Assembly: GCF_015356755.1 (NCBI RefSeq)
Contig: NZ_JADFCO010000063.1
Coordinates: forward strand, 1-64,000
Origin: Nonlabens antarcticus
GTDB taxonomy: Bacteria > Bacteroidota > Bacteroidia > Flavobacteriales > Flavobacteriaceae
DNA length: 64,000 nt
Direction: 5' to 3'
Positions 33,508 to 42,174 of the stretch are shown in pieces. Below the pieces are notes generated by a model. The model did no database searches and had not been told where the DNA came from. It saw only the letters and a program-made list of their open reading frames with translations. How positions within the stretch are numbered: position 1 is the stretch's first letter; each line of letters starts with the position of its first letter. A program made the translations under genes and the position numbers.

Positions 33508-33801
33508 TTATCGTAATTTTTTTCTCATTGCTTCCGATATGTTTTCGGCATAGACGCCATAAGCATCTACTAAAAGACCTTTAAGCCCTTTTTTGGAAGA
33601 TATTGCATATAAAATGCTGTTATCATCGGTACTGCTCATTCCTTCAAAGCGATATATTTTATCCACTTTAAAATCTTCTGGTCGAATCTCAATTTTCAGG
33701 GAAGCACATTCCAGACATTCAGGTTTTAAGTTGAAATCATAAGGGTATTCGTTTGTCTGCAAATCGTTAATAGCTTCTGAAAGGGTGTCATAATTTTTCA
33801 T
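33508..33801 (-). CDS. Small conserved protein often mislabelled PRPP synthetase
   Basis: 97 residues, no signal peptide. It has the DTLSEAINDLQ start, the CLECASLKIEIRPEDF core and a C-terminal MRKKLR. Bacteroidetes homologues of this size are often annotated as phosphoribosylpyrophosphate synthetase, but it has no PRPP loop and is far too short; the true PRPP synthetase is at 34449. Function unknown; a paired cysteine motif C-x-x-C is seen at about 34-37. It sits 18 bases before copB. Confidence 0.6.
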   Translation of the reverse strand: MKNYDTLSEAINDLQTNEYPYDFNLKPECLECASLKIEIRPEDFKVDKIYRFEGMSSTDDNSILYAISSKKGLKGLLVDAYGVYAENISEAMRKKLR

Positions 33802-33807
33802 TTATTT

Positions 33808-34452
33808 TTATTTATAAGTCATTGTAAAATAACTGTTGTCTTCTTCTGTAAATTTTTGAAAGGTCAATAGACCTTGTGCATTTAATTTCTCGTTAACAGT
33901 ATAATTGAGTTGCTTAATGCGAATTCCCAAGGCATAGGCCTTAATGTTAATTTTTGAATTAATATTATTTTCGCTATTATTAAATTTTCGGTCGTAAATT
34001 TTTATGGTACTTTTTGAGCCAAAAAAATTCAACAAGCCCGAATCAAAACTCATTTCCAGTTCTATATTTTCAAGATTTTTCAAGTCGTAGAGTTCTTTAA
34101 ATTTTTTAGAAGTGGTATTAATTTCGGTTTCTTTTGATTTTGGGTTTGAAAATGGAAATGCCATTACCATTATACTGGCTTCATCAGGCTTACAGCGATA
34201 GGTTGTGGTGTATTTATCGGTCGCTATTTTGTCTTTATCAAACAATTCCGTAACCACCTCAATTTCATAGTATCCATTTTTCTTTATTGTTTCACCAGCT
34301 TCAAAAGTTTGTTTGTTTAGAAAAGAGCCTTCTTCATCAAAATTTTCTCGAATAACAACTCTACCTGAAATCTGCCCAATGAGCATTTCAGTTTGTGCAT
34401 TTATTGTGATACTGAATAATATAAATAGTACTATGAAGCCTTGTTTTCTCAT
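33808..34452 (-). CDS. Exported hypothetical protein
   Basis: 214 residues with a clear signal peptide ending TINAQ. The mature part is beta-rich and has lysine-rich, acidic stretches (TSKKFKELYDLKNLENIELEM). No known domain is recognised. It overlaps the PRPP synthetase gene by 4 bases and is 6 bases ahead of the next small gene, so it belongs to the same unit. Function unknown. Confidence 0.6.
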   Translation of the reverse strand: MRKQGFIVLFILFSITINAQTEMLIGQISGRVVIRENFDEEGSFLNKQTFEAGETIKKNGYYEIEVVTELFDKDKIATDKYTTTYRCKPDEASIMVMAFPFSNPKSKETEINTTSKKFKELYDLKNLENIELEMSFDSGLLNFFGSKSTIKIYDRKFNNSENNINSKINIKAYALGIRIKQLNYTVNEKLNAQGLLTFQKFTEEDNSYFTMTYK

Positions 34453-35342
34453 ATGTGATGCATTAATTTTTTGACCTCTTTTGCCATAATATCGCTTAAA
34501 TCAATAGCATTTGAAGGGTGCGGGATGGTATTGCACGTCACTATTTTTTCCACTCCGGAATCCAATAAATCTTGATAGGCATTTCCTGAAAAAACGGCGT
34601 GAATACCTACGCAAATAGGTGGTTTCATTCCTGCTTTTTTCAGATGTTGTACGGTTTCAATCATTGTACGTGCTGTCGAAATAATATCATCTACCAAAAT
34701 GGGAGTAGCATCTTTGTATTTATCCACATCGGGAACAGAGACTTCTACATCACGGTCGCCGTGACGCACCTTTTGTAATACTGTAAATGGTGCTCCGGCA
34801 TTTTTGGCGACTTCAGAAACCCATTGTTCACTTTCCGAATCGGGTCCAATAAGTACCGGATTTTCGATATTTTCTTTAATCCATTCTGAAATAGCATCGG
34901 CAGCGTGAATCACTTTATTTGGAATTTGATACACTTCTCCTAAAGAACTAATTCTATGCAAATGAGGGTCAACCGTGGTAATGCTATCCGCAAAACCTGA
35001 AATCAATTTTCCAAAGAAACCAGAAGTTACCCCTTCACCCTCATTAAAGACTTTGTCCTGACGCATATAAGCCAAATAGGGCGCTACTAAACAGGTACAC
35101 ATTGCTCCCAACGATTTGGCTGTATGGCTTAGAAAATAGAGTGGCAAGAGTTTTGCATCTGGTTCGTGCAAGGTGCATACCAGTACCACACATTTGTCTT
35201 TAACATCAGATAATATGCGCGTGTATGATTCTCCGTCAGGGAATTTCCGTAAAGTGGCTTTGCCCACTTCAGCTTCCATTTTTGTAGCCATTAGTTCTGT
35301 GAGTTCTTCATTTCCGGGAAGACTGAATAATATTGTTTTCAT
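34449..35342 (-). CDS. prs: Ribose-phosphate pyrophosphokinase (class III-like)
   Basis: 297 residues. Makes PRPP from ribose 5-phosphate and ATP. The PRPP-binding loop is LVDDIISTAR (216-225), with the DPHLHR metal/ATP motif at 125-130 and FPDGESYTRI near 34-43. The sequence is shorter than the usual class I bacterial enzyme (about 315) and resembles the archaeal-type (class III) subgroup. It lies 6 bases after the AMP/thymidine phosphorylase, so the two could link nucleotide salvage to ribose phosphates. Confidence 0.88.
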   Translation of the reverse strand: MKTILFSLPGNEELTELMATKMEAEVGKATLRKFPDGESYTRILSDVKDKCVVLVCTLHEPDAKLLPLYFLSHTAKSLGAMCTCLVAPYLAYMRQDKVFNEGEGVTSGFFGKLISGFADSITTVDPHLHRISSLGEVYQIPNKVIHAADAISEWIKENIENPVLIGPDSESEQWVSEVAKNAGAPFTVLQKVRHGDRDVEVSVPDVDKYKDATPILVDDIISTARTMIETVQHLKKAGMKPPICVGIHAVFSGNAYQDLLDSGVEKIVTCNTIPHPSNAIDLSDIMAKEVKKLMHHI

Positions 35343-35348
35343 AGTTTT

Positions 35349-36851
35349 TTAAATTATAGTTATGATATCGTTATGGTTGTTTTTATATTCCAGGGCATAG
35401 TTGAGTTCGCCTTTGGATTCAGCATATATAGTATAAAGCAATTGGTTCTCCTCAATTTGTTCTCCCAAATGAACATTTAGAAGAATCCCTGCGGACTTGG
35501 ATTGAGGCGCTCCGGAAAGCTTGGCGAGTTTTGCGATTTTTCGGTTATCAATTCGCTTTAAAACCCCAGGGGTTTCTGCTCTAATTTCGGTTTTATAGGG
35601 TGCTAAAACAGGTTTTGAAAAGCGACCTTGCGCATTACAAATAGCAAGGAATTTTTTATAAGCCTGACCAGATGTGAGAATTTGATGTGCGGTTTCTAAC
35701 CCTTTCCCTTTTTCTACTTTGCCAGAAAGCTCTATTAGTTCAGCGGCTAAAAGCAATGCTCTTTCTGTTAGGTCTTTTGGTGCATCTGCTTCATTTTTCA
35801 AAACTTTTAAAATATCAATGGCTTCTAAAGTGGGGCCGATACCCCTTCCGACAGGTTGTGAGCCATCTGTAATGACAACTTTTACATTCAAGCCAACAGA
35901 TGTCCCAACGGTTTCCATATGATTTTTTAGTTTTTGAGCCATTTCGGTACTACGAACCTTGGCGGTTTCACCCACGGGAATATCAATGACCACGTGAGTG
36001 GAACCAGCTGCTGCTTTTTTAGAGAGTACCGAAGCAATGAGCTGCCCTTCACTATCAATATCCAAGGCTTTTTCAATTTTGATGAGCACATCATCCGCAG
36101 GACTTAATTGGGCTGTTCCGCCCCAAACAAAACAACCGCCTTCTTTTTCTACCACGGTCTTTATTTCTTCTAAAGAAAGCGTCACATTGGTAAGTACTTC
36201 CATTGTATCTGCTGTGCCTGCTGGCGAAGTGATTGCCCGTGAGGATGTTTTTGGCATAGTAAGCCCATATGCGGCAACAATGGCAACGACTAACGGTGTT
36301 GTTCTATTTCCAGGCAATCCGCCAATACAATGTTTGTCCACCACGATATCTTTGTTCCAGTTCAGTTGCTTACCAGAAGCAATCATTGCTTTGGTAAGGT
36401 CAGATATTTCATCAATATCCATTCGGTCACCTGCGCAGGCAGTTATGAATGCCGAAAGGTGGATGTTGGAATAATCGCCTTCAACGATATCGGTTATGAT
36501 GTTGTTATATGCATTGTAATCCAGCTTTTGATTGTAGATTTTTGCCCTGACGTGGCTTAAAGATTCAATTGGTTCTAAATGGGAAACATATAATGTATCA
36601 TTTGGGGAAACATTCAGTTTTTTCGCAGCAGCATCTGATAGTCCGATTTCATTGGGCAACAGAATATCAGAATTCAGGACATTAAGACTTGCTACGATTG
36701 ATTTATTTGCATTGGATATTCTTATTCGGGTAAGTGCCTCAAACCCTTCTGAAATACAGACGTGGCAATCTTCGCGCATATACACTACATTTTCGTTTTG
36801 GGTATAGATTCCGAGATGTTTATATTTTAATATGTTTGAGTGTGTGTCCAT
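35349..36851 (-). CDS. AMP phosphorylase / thymidine phosphorylase family
   Basis: 500 residues. The glycosyltransferase family 3 core is clear: KHCIGGLPGNRTTP (phosphate site) and TSSRAITSPAGTADTMEVL, then HVVIDIPVGETAKV. A roughly 85-residue N-terminal extension before the helical domain matches archaeal AMP phosphorylase rather than the ~440-residue bacterial DeoA. AMP phosphorylase makes ribose 1,5-bisphosphate and adenine. Which substrate is used here is not certain. It is 6 bases ahead of the PRPP synthetase gene. Confidence 0.82.
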   Translation of the reverse strand: MDTHSNILKYKHLGIYTQNENVVYMREDCHVCISEGFEALTRIRISNANKSIVASLNVLNSDILLPNEIGLSDAAAKKLNVSPNDTLYVSHLEPIESLSHVRAKIYNQKLDYNAYNNIITDIVEGDYSNIHLSAFITACAGDRMDIDEISDLTKAMIASGKQLNWNKDIVVDKHCIGGLPGNRTTPLVVAIVAAYGLTMPKTSSRAITSPAGTADTMEVLTNVTLSLEEIKTVVEKEGGCFVWGGTAQLSPADDVLIKIEKALDIDSEGQLIASVLSKKAAAGSTHVVIDIPVGETAKVRSTEMAQKLKNHMETVGTSVGLNVKVVITDGSQPVGRGIGPTLEAIDILKVLKNEADAPKDLTERALLLAAELIELSGKVEKGKGLETAHQILTSGQAYKKFLAICNAQGRFSKPVLAPYKTEIRAETPGVLKRIDNRKIAKLAKLSGAPQSKSAGILLNVHLGEQIEENQLLYTIYAESKGELNYALEYKNNHNDIITII

Positions 36852-36879
36852 ATTTTATTGATTGTTGTGATTTTTCGAT

Positions 36880-38256
36880 TTATTCTATTTCTTCAATATT
36901 ATAGAGCTGTGGGATTTCTGCATCCCACCCATAGGTTTCCTTCATTCCTTTTTGAAGGGCTTCGGCACCTTCTTTTTCTCCGTGCACAATAAAAATTCGG
37001 GCTGGTTTATTTTTTATTTTGCTCATCCAGTCTATAAGTTCAGCGTGGTCTGCGTGTGCCGAGAGGCCTTGAATTTCGGCTACTTCCATTTGAAAGGATA
37101 CCGTTTTCCCATACACTTTTAATTCCTTGTCGCCTTCCAATAGTTTTCTTCCACGAGTGCCTTCAGCTTGATAGCCTACAAAAAGTAAGGTGTTATTTGG
37201 GTTTTGCGCTTGGGTTTCGAGATAGTTGAGCATTCTTCCACCTGTAAGCATTCCACTTCCAGCAATCACGATTTTTGGTTTGTTGTCTGTTCTTAATTCC
37301 ATTGTTTCACGATAACTGCTTACGACCGTAAAGTGAGAACACATTTCATCACATTCATTGTCCTCCAGTCTGTGCCAATCACGAGTTCTATGAAACAATT
37401 CCAATACGTTGGCACCCATCGGACTGTCCATAATCATTTGAACTTTTGGAATTTTCTTTTCTTTCAATAATTTCCAAAAGATGAGCATCATTAGCTGGGC
37501 ACGTTCTACCGAAAAGCTTGGGACAAATAGACTGCCCCCTCTATTAATGGTGTCGTTGACCAATTTTTCAATTTGCGGAAGTGCTTCCACTTCGTCAGGA
37601 TGAAGCCTTCCACCATAAGTAGATTCTATAAAAAGTACATCCACTTTTTTTGGTTTTAGGGGTGGATATAGCAATAAATCATTGGTTCTACCAATGTCTC
37701 CTGAAAAGACAAAACGTTTTCCGTGCACATCCAACTCAATATAGGTTGCACCCAGAATATGTCCGTTGTATTGGAAGCGAACTCTAATACCGTCAAATAA
37801 TGGAATCCATTGTGATTGTGGAATTCCTTTAAAGTGTGGGATAGTTTTTTCTACATCCTTTAAATCGTATAATGGTTCTGCGGGACTATGTTTGGAATAG
37901 CCTTCCTTATTGGCACGTTCGGCTTCTTGCTCCTGTATTTTTGCACTATCATTCAAAATGATTTTTGCAATGTCCAAAGTAGGATTCGTACCATAAATGG
38001 GACCATTGAAGCCTTGTTTTACCAATCTGGGTAAATAACCTGTATGGTCCATATGACCGTGGGTAAGCAAAACAGCATCAATATCACCTACATTAACAGG
38101 TGGGTACTCCCAGTTTTTAAGACGCAATTCCTTTAACCCTTGAAAAAGTCCACAGTCTATAAGTATCTTTCTATCTCCTGTATCCACTAGATATTTTGAG
38201 CCGGTTACTGTACCTGCCGCTCCTAGAAAGTGGATGTTTATTTTATTGTTTTTCAT
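36880..38256 (-). CDS. Beta-CASP metallo-beta-lactamase hydrolase
   Basis: 458 residues. Zinc motif LTHGHMDH (H66, H68, D70, H71), then a beta-CASP insert with SGDIGR, and a C-terminal RNA-specificity (RMMBL) domain containing FQMEVAEIQGLSAHADH and IFIVHGEKEGAEALQ. Proteins of this build act on RNA, as the CPSF-73/RNase J group do. It is 28 bases downstream of the small CCGGH-ended gene and in the same direction as its neighbours. Confidence 0.85.
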   Translation of the reverse strand: MKNNKINIHFLGAAGTVTGSKYLVDTGDRKILIDCGLFQGLKELRLKNWEYPPVNVGDIDAVLLTHGHMDHTGYLPRLVKQGFNGPIYGTNPTLDIAKIILNDSAKIQEQEAERANKEGYSKHSPAEPLYDLKDVEKTIPHFKGIPQSQWIPLFDGIRVRFQYNGHILGATYIELDVHGKRFVFSGDIGRTNDLLLYPPLKPKKVDVLFIESTYGGRLHPDEVEALPQIEKLVNDTINRGGSLFVPSFSVERAQLMMLIFWKLLKEKKIPKVQMIMDSPMGANVLELFHRTRDWHRLEDNECDEMCSHFTVVSSYRETMELRTDNKPKIVIAGSGMLTGGRMLNYLETQAQNPNNTLLFVGYQAEGTRGRKLLEGDKELKVYGKTVSFQMEVAEIQGLSAHADHAELIDWMSKIKNKPARIFIVHGEKEGAEALQKGMKETYGWDAEIPQLYNIEEIE

Positions 38257-38271
38257 CTTTATGTTATTTGT

Positions 38272-38526
38272 TTAATGTCCACCACAACAGGAAGGCGTAT
38301 TTCCTTTTTCTTGGTTTGATTTGCTCAATTCCGCTATTTCATTATATAGATTGCGGGAATCCTCTTTGATTAAGAGTGCCAACTTCTTTACGGATTTAGG
38401 CTCGAAGTGTACCATACCCAATAATATTTCAAGGGCTTCCTCAAGTAGTTTTGGGTCATCTTCCAATGCTTGGTAAAATGGCTCTAGGTCAATTTTTTTC
38501 TGTTCTTGCAGTTCATCTGTTTTCAT
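38272..38526 (-). CDS. Small hypothetical protein with a C-terminal CCGGH
   Basis: 84 residues, acidic and largely helical, ending CCGGH, which could bind a metal. No recognised domain. It starts 15 bases before the end of the beta-CASP gene's start region and likely shares its transcript. Function unknown. Confidence 0.55.
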   Translation of the reverse strand: MKTDELQEQKKIDLEPFYQALEDDPKLLEEALEILLGMVHFEPKSVKKLALLIKEDSRNLYNEIAELSKSNQEKGNTPSCCGGH

Positions 38527-38658
38527 CTGTTTAAATTTTATTGTTTTTTATCGGTCAGATGTAATTCGCCATTAAAAATCTCGGTTGTTATCAAGAATCG
38601 CTATGGCTCATTTCATAATTTTTGTTTTAAGATTGTTGAACTTTTATATTATTAATTC

Positions 38659-39501
38659 TCAAGAGCTTTTACATAGCGCTTCTGAATCTTCTAAAATCTT
38701 TTTGTGTCTTTTTTTATCAATTCCTATCTTTTCCAATAACACAGGTTTTTCGTGAAGCTCCTTGCAGAGCACGATACCTTCATCTAATAACTTTGTTTTT
38801 TCAGCTTTGGTTAGGGTAGTTAATGCGGTTAAAGGGTGCAGTCCCAACTTATCTATTCTGTCTTTTAAACCGTCACCAATTGGATAATCCCAACTTGTCA
38901 ATAGTAGCTCTACGCATTTACCATATTGCACCGCATCACTTGTAAATCGTGTATTGGTGTACACGCCTCCTTTATGAAGCTTGGCTTCGTGACCTTTTTG
39001 TCGTTCCCATTGTTTTTCAACATCTAAAAATCTTGAGTGGATATATAAGGGAATTTTCACGTTGCAAAACCTACCTTGGTCACTGTGGTATTTACATTCA
39101 ATCATATAATGGGTATTGTCTTTTTGGGCTATCACATCCACTTCGTGCTGAACGCAATTGCCTTGAACTATGACACCAACCTGTGTTGAAAATCCTTCGT
39201 GCGCCAATAGTTTGCCTACCAACTTCTCAAATGGGAAGCCAGAAGGACCAAATTCCATCAGGGCTTTTTTGAGTTTGTATTTTGAAGCACTTACTCTCGA
39301 CTTACCTTTTAGCATTTTAAATGCCATTTGATAGATTTTTTTTGTGGTAATACCATCGTATAATTGGTCTTCAACTTGCCCTACTATTTGCTGAATCAAT
39401 TCTTCACTTGCTTGCGAACGTCTTAATGAATTGATAAGTTTATCCACATCAAAGGCTACCACGTCGCCCGAATATTTTACTATGTTTATTGGATGTTTCA
39501 T
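38659..39501 (-). CDS. ATP-cone fused to a PD-(D/E)xK nuclease domain
   Basis: 280 residues. The first ~85 (INIVKYSGDVVAFDVDKLINSLRRSQAS, RVSASKYKLKKALMEFG) form an ATP-cone, the nucleotide-sensing domain known from ribonucleotide reductase regulators such as NrdR. The next part (about 88-210) is a restriction-endonuclease fold: D122 in HEVDVIAQ and E135-x-K137 in IECKYH. An ATP/dATP-controlled nuclease is a reasonable guess. It overlaps the universal stress gene by 4 bases. This ATP-cone/REase fusion occurs near Usp genes in other bacteria. Confidence 0.8.
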   Translation of the reverse strand: MKHPINIVKYSGDVVAFDVDKLINSLRRSQASEELIQQIVGQVEDQLYDGITTKKIYQMAFKMLKGKSRVSASKYKLKKALMEFGPSGFPFEKLVGKLLAHEGFSTQVGVIVQGNCVQHEVDVIAQKDNTHYMIECKYHSDQGRFCNVKIPLYIHSRFLDVEKQWERQKGHEAKLHKGGVYTNTRFTSDAVQYGKCVELLLTSWDYPIGDGLKDRIDKLGLHPLTALTTLTKAEKTKLLDEGIVLCKELHEKPVLLEKIGIDKKRHKKILEDSEALCKSS

Positions 39502-40334
39502 TTTTTAATATGTATGGTCATTACAGGAAGTTCTGAATGATTGGTTACACCTTCGGCAATACTTTTTGAAAATAGGCTCAAAAAACCTGTCTTTCCGTGG
39601 GTACTCATCGCAATTAAATCTGCTGGCTGATGTTTTAAAAATGTATTAATACCTGCCTCTACTGAAGATTCGTTATGAACACTCATAGAAAAGTTTTTTA
39701 AGGCGGGAAACTTTTCAAGAAATTGCTTGACAGGGTTTAATCCAGCGTTGATACTATTAAAGTCTGTTTCTGTATTTATACGTAACAAATGAATTTTAGC
39801 ATCGCATTTTTCAGCTATTGAAAGCACCGCTTGAAACGGATGACTCACATCTTCTTCAAAATTTGATACGAACAGAATGTCCTTAAAGGGAAATGTTACT
39901 TCCTCTTCTTTGACCACAATAATCGGGGCATTAGCCTTTCGGACAATTTTCTCAACATTACTGCCTGTTATCTCCCGTACACGACCCTTTGTTCCGCTAC
40001 TACCTGTAATGATAAAGTCGTGATGAAAATGGCCAGAATGTTCCAGAATATCTTTTTGTCCTGAATCGAACTGAAGAAAGGTTCGGCATTTAAGACCTTC
40101 GTGTTCTGCTATTTTTTCGAGTTCACGTAAATTAGCCTTTGCAGCACCTATCTGCTTTAAGGTTTCTGGATAACGCTTTTCTTTAAGTTTGTCTAATTTT
40201 ACCCAATCCACAGGTGTTGTCATTTGATGTAGAAAGTGTATTTCTGCATTGTATGTTTTTGCCATTTTAATCCCGAGATGTGCAGCTTTAGTACAGTTTT
40301 CAGAGAAATCGGTAGGTACAAGTATGTTTTTCAT
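39498..40334 (-). CDS. Tandem-domain universal stress protein
   Basis: 278 residues with two UspA domains (about 1-140 and 150-278). Nucleotide-binding motif GSSGTKGRVREITGSNVEKI ends the first and STHGKTGFLSLFSKS the second, both close to G-2x-G-9x-G(S/T). ATP-binding Usp proteins act in energy limitation and stress survival. It overlaps the ATP-cone gene. Confidence 0.9.
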   Translation of the reverse strand: MKNILVPTDFSENCTKAAHLGIKMAKTYNAEIHFLHQMTTPVDWVKLDKLKEKRYPETLKQIGAAKANLRELEKIAEHEGLKCRTFLQFDSGQKDILEHSGHFHHDFIITGSSGTKGRVREITGSNVEKIVRKANAPIIVVKEEEVTFPFKDILFVSNFEEDVSHPFQAVLSIAEKCDAKIHLLRINTETDFNSINAGLNPVKQFLEKFPALKNFSMSVHNESSVEAGINTFLKHQPADLIAMSTHGKTGFLSLFSKSIAEGVTNHSELPVMTIHIKK

Positions 40335-40358
40335 AATTTTTTGTTTTAGGGTAGTTTG

Positions 40359-41132
40359 TTATTGTGCGGTATAGCCACCATCGATTACCAATTCAGAACC
40401 AGTCATAAACTTGGATTCATCCGAAGCTAGATAGACGACTCCATAGCCTATATCATCAGGCTCTCCCAAATGGCCAACAGGATGCAAACTTTCTAATTGC
40501 TTTTTGCCTTCTTCTACATCACCTTGAGCTTTCAGAAAATTTTCTACCATTGGTGTCCAGATATAAGCAGGATGTATAGAATTGATACGGATTCCGTAGC
40601 CTTGTCTTGCACAATGCAGGGCAGCAGATTTCGTGAATATGGTAACACCGCCTTTGCTTGCGTTATAAGCAGGTAGGTTAGGGTCCCCGATAAGTCCTTC
40701 AATGGAAGAGAAGTTGATAATGGAACCACCTTCTCCAGTTTCCTTCATACCCTTTATACCATACTGAGTACCTAAAAAAGTGCCATTTAGGTTTACATCT
40801 ATGAGGTTTTTCCAATCTTCAAGGGTAACTTCTTCTACAGTTCCACCTAATCCTATTCCGGCAGAATTAGCTAATATGTGTAATTTTCCGAAAGTTTTGA
40901 GCGTGGTCTCAATGACATTTTTCCATTCATCTTCTTTGGATACATCTTGTTTAATGAATATAGCCTCCCCACCGTTAGCTTTGATTTGTTGGACTACCTT
41001 TTTTCCATCTTCTTCATCTATATCTGTAACAACGATTTTTGCTCCTTCACGTGCTAATAAAATAGCACTTGATTTCCCTAGACCAGAGGCACCTCCTGTG
41101 ACAATGGCTACTTTATTTTTTACTCGATTCAT
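40359..41132 (-). CDS. Short-chain dehydrogenase (SDR)
   Basis: 257 residues. NAD(P)-binding TGGASGLGKS (12-21), catalytic S143 (INFSS) with Y156-x-x-x-K160 (PAYNASKGG), and C-terminal SKFMTGSELVIDGGYTAQ. Classical SDR length. It reduces or oxidises a sugar or alcohol; the closest pattern is glucose 1-dehydrogenase or cyclopentanol dehydrogenase, substrate unknown. It sits within the metabolic block, 24 bases from the Usp gene. Confidence 0.85.
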   Translation of the reverse strand: MNRVKNKVAIVTGGASGLGKSSAILLAREGAKIVVTDIDEEDGKKVVQQIKANGGEAIFIKQDVSKEDEWKNVIETTLKTFGKLHILANSAGIGLGGTVEEVTLEDWKNLIDVNLNGTFLGTQYGIKGMKETGEGGSIINFSSIEGLIGDPNLPAYNASKGGVTIFTKSAALHCARQGYGIRINSIHPAYIWTPMVENFLKAQGDVEEGKKQLESLHPVGHLGEPDDIGYGVVYLASDESKFMTGSELVIDGGYTAQ

Positions 41133-41174
41133 AATTTTAAGATTTAAGTGTTACTACTATTTTTTGCTTCTTAA

Positions 41175-42164
41175 TCAAGAAACTTCATTTCCTGAAACTT
41201 TGCCTTTTTCAAAACAATCCAGATTATATATTGTGGTTTCAGCAATATTTGTCAATGCAGTTTCGGTTAAAAAGGCCTGATGACTGGTTATCAAAACATT
41301 GTTGAAGGTCATTAATCGGGCAATCACATCGTCTTGCAAAATGTCATCGGAATGGTCTTCAAAGAACAATCCTTCTTCTTCCTCATACACATCTATTCCG
41401 AAATACCCAATTTTTTTAGTTTTCAATCCTTCGATAACAGCTTTGGTATCGACCAATCCTCCACGACTTGTATTGATAAGCATTACGCCTTGCTTCATTA
41501 ATGAAATATGTTTTGCATCAATCAAGTGTTTCGTTGAAGACGTTAGTGGTACGTGTAAGCTTATGATATCGGACTGCTTACAAATAGTTTCACAATTGGT
41601 ATAGATTACATTGTAGGAATTGATTAAATTTTCATCCACAATGACATCCTGAACAAGTATTTTACAACCAAAACCGTGTAGTATTTTTACCAATACAGAC
41701 CCAATTTTTCCAGTCCCGATAACGCCGACGGTTTTTCCATTGAGGTCGAAACCGGTAAGACCGTTCAATGAGAAATTCTGGTCACGAACCCTGTTATGTG
41801 CTTTAATCAATTTTCGGTTTAATGCAAGTATGAGTGCCATTGTATGCTCTGCAATGGCATAAGGGGAATAGGCTGGAACACGTGCCACCTTCATATCCAG
41901 TTCAGCTGCTTTTGCTAAATCCACGTGATTGAATCCTGCTGAACGCAGAGCAATATATTTTACGCCAAAAGCATTGAATTTTTCAAGAATGTGTGCCGAG
42001 GCATCATCGCCCGTAAATAGACTTACTGCTTTAGAACCCGTTGCGAGAATAGCAGTTTCTTGAGTTAAACGACTCTCAAGCAACTTTAATTGATGCTTAC
42101 CATCATTCGCTTTTACGAGATACGGCTCTTCAAACTTATGCGTGCTGAATACTGTTGTTTTCAT
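41175..42164 (-). CDS. D-lactate dehydrogenase-like 2-hydroxyacid dehydrogenase
   Basis: 329 residues. NAD-binding GTGKIG (150-155), INTSRGGLVD with the catalytic-type arginine (about 235), and HQAFLTETAL with a histidine near 296. Layout and length match D-lactate dehydrogenase (LdhA). It could re-oxidise NADH by reducing pyruvate. It lies 10 bases after the DUF4010 transporter-like gene. Confidence 0.85.
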   Translation of the reverse strand: MKTTVFSTHKFEEPYLVKANDGKHQLKLLESRLTQETAILATGSKAVSLFTGDDASAHILEKFNAFGVKYIALRSAGFNHVDLAKAAELDMKVARVPAYSPYAIAEHTMALILALNRKLIKAHNRVRDQNFSLNGLTGFDLNGKTVGVIGTGKIGSVLVKILHGFGCKILVQDVIVDENLINSYNVIYTNCETICKQSDIISLHVPLTSSTKHLIDAKHISLMKQGVMLINTSRGGLVDTKAVIEGLKTKKIGYFGIDVYEEEEGLFFEDHSDDILQDDVIARLMTFNNVLITSHQAFLTETALTNIAETTIYNLDCFEKGKVSGNEVS

Positions 42165-42174
42165 TTCACTTTTT

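Noticed and set aside
33508-33801. A second PRPP synthetase
   Set aside because: Only 97 residues and no PRPP-binding loop; the label on homologues seems to be an error carried between databases.
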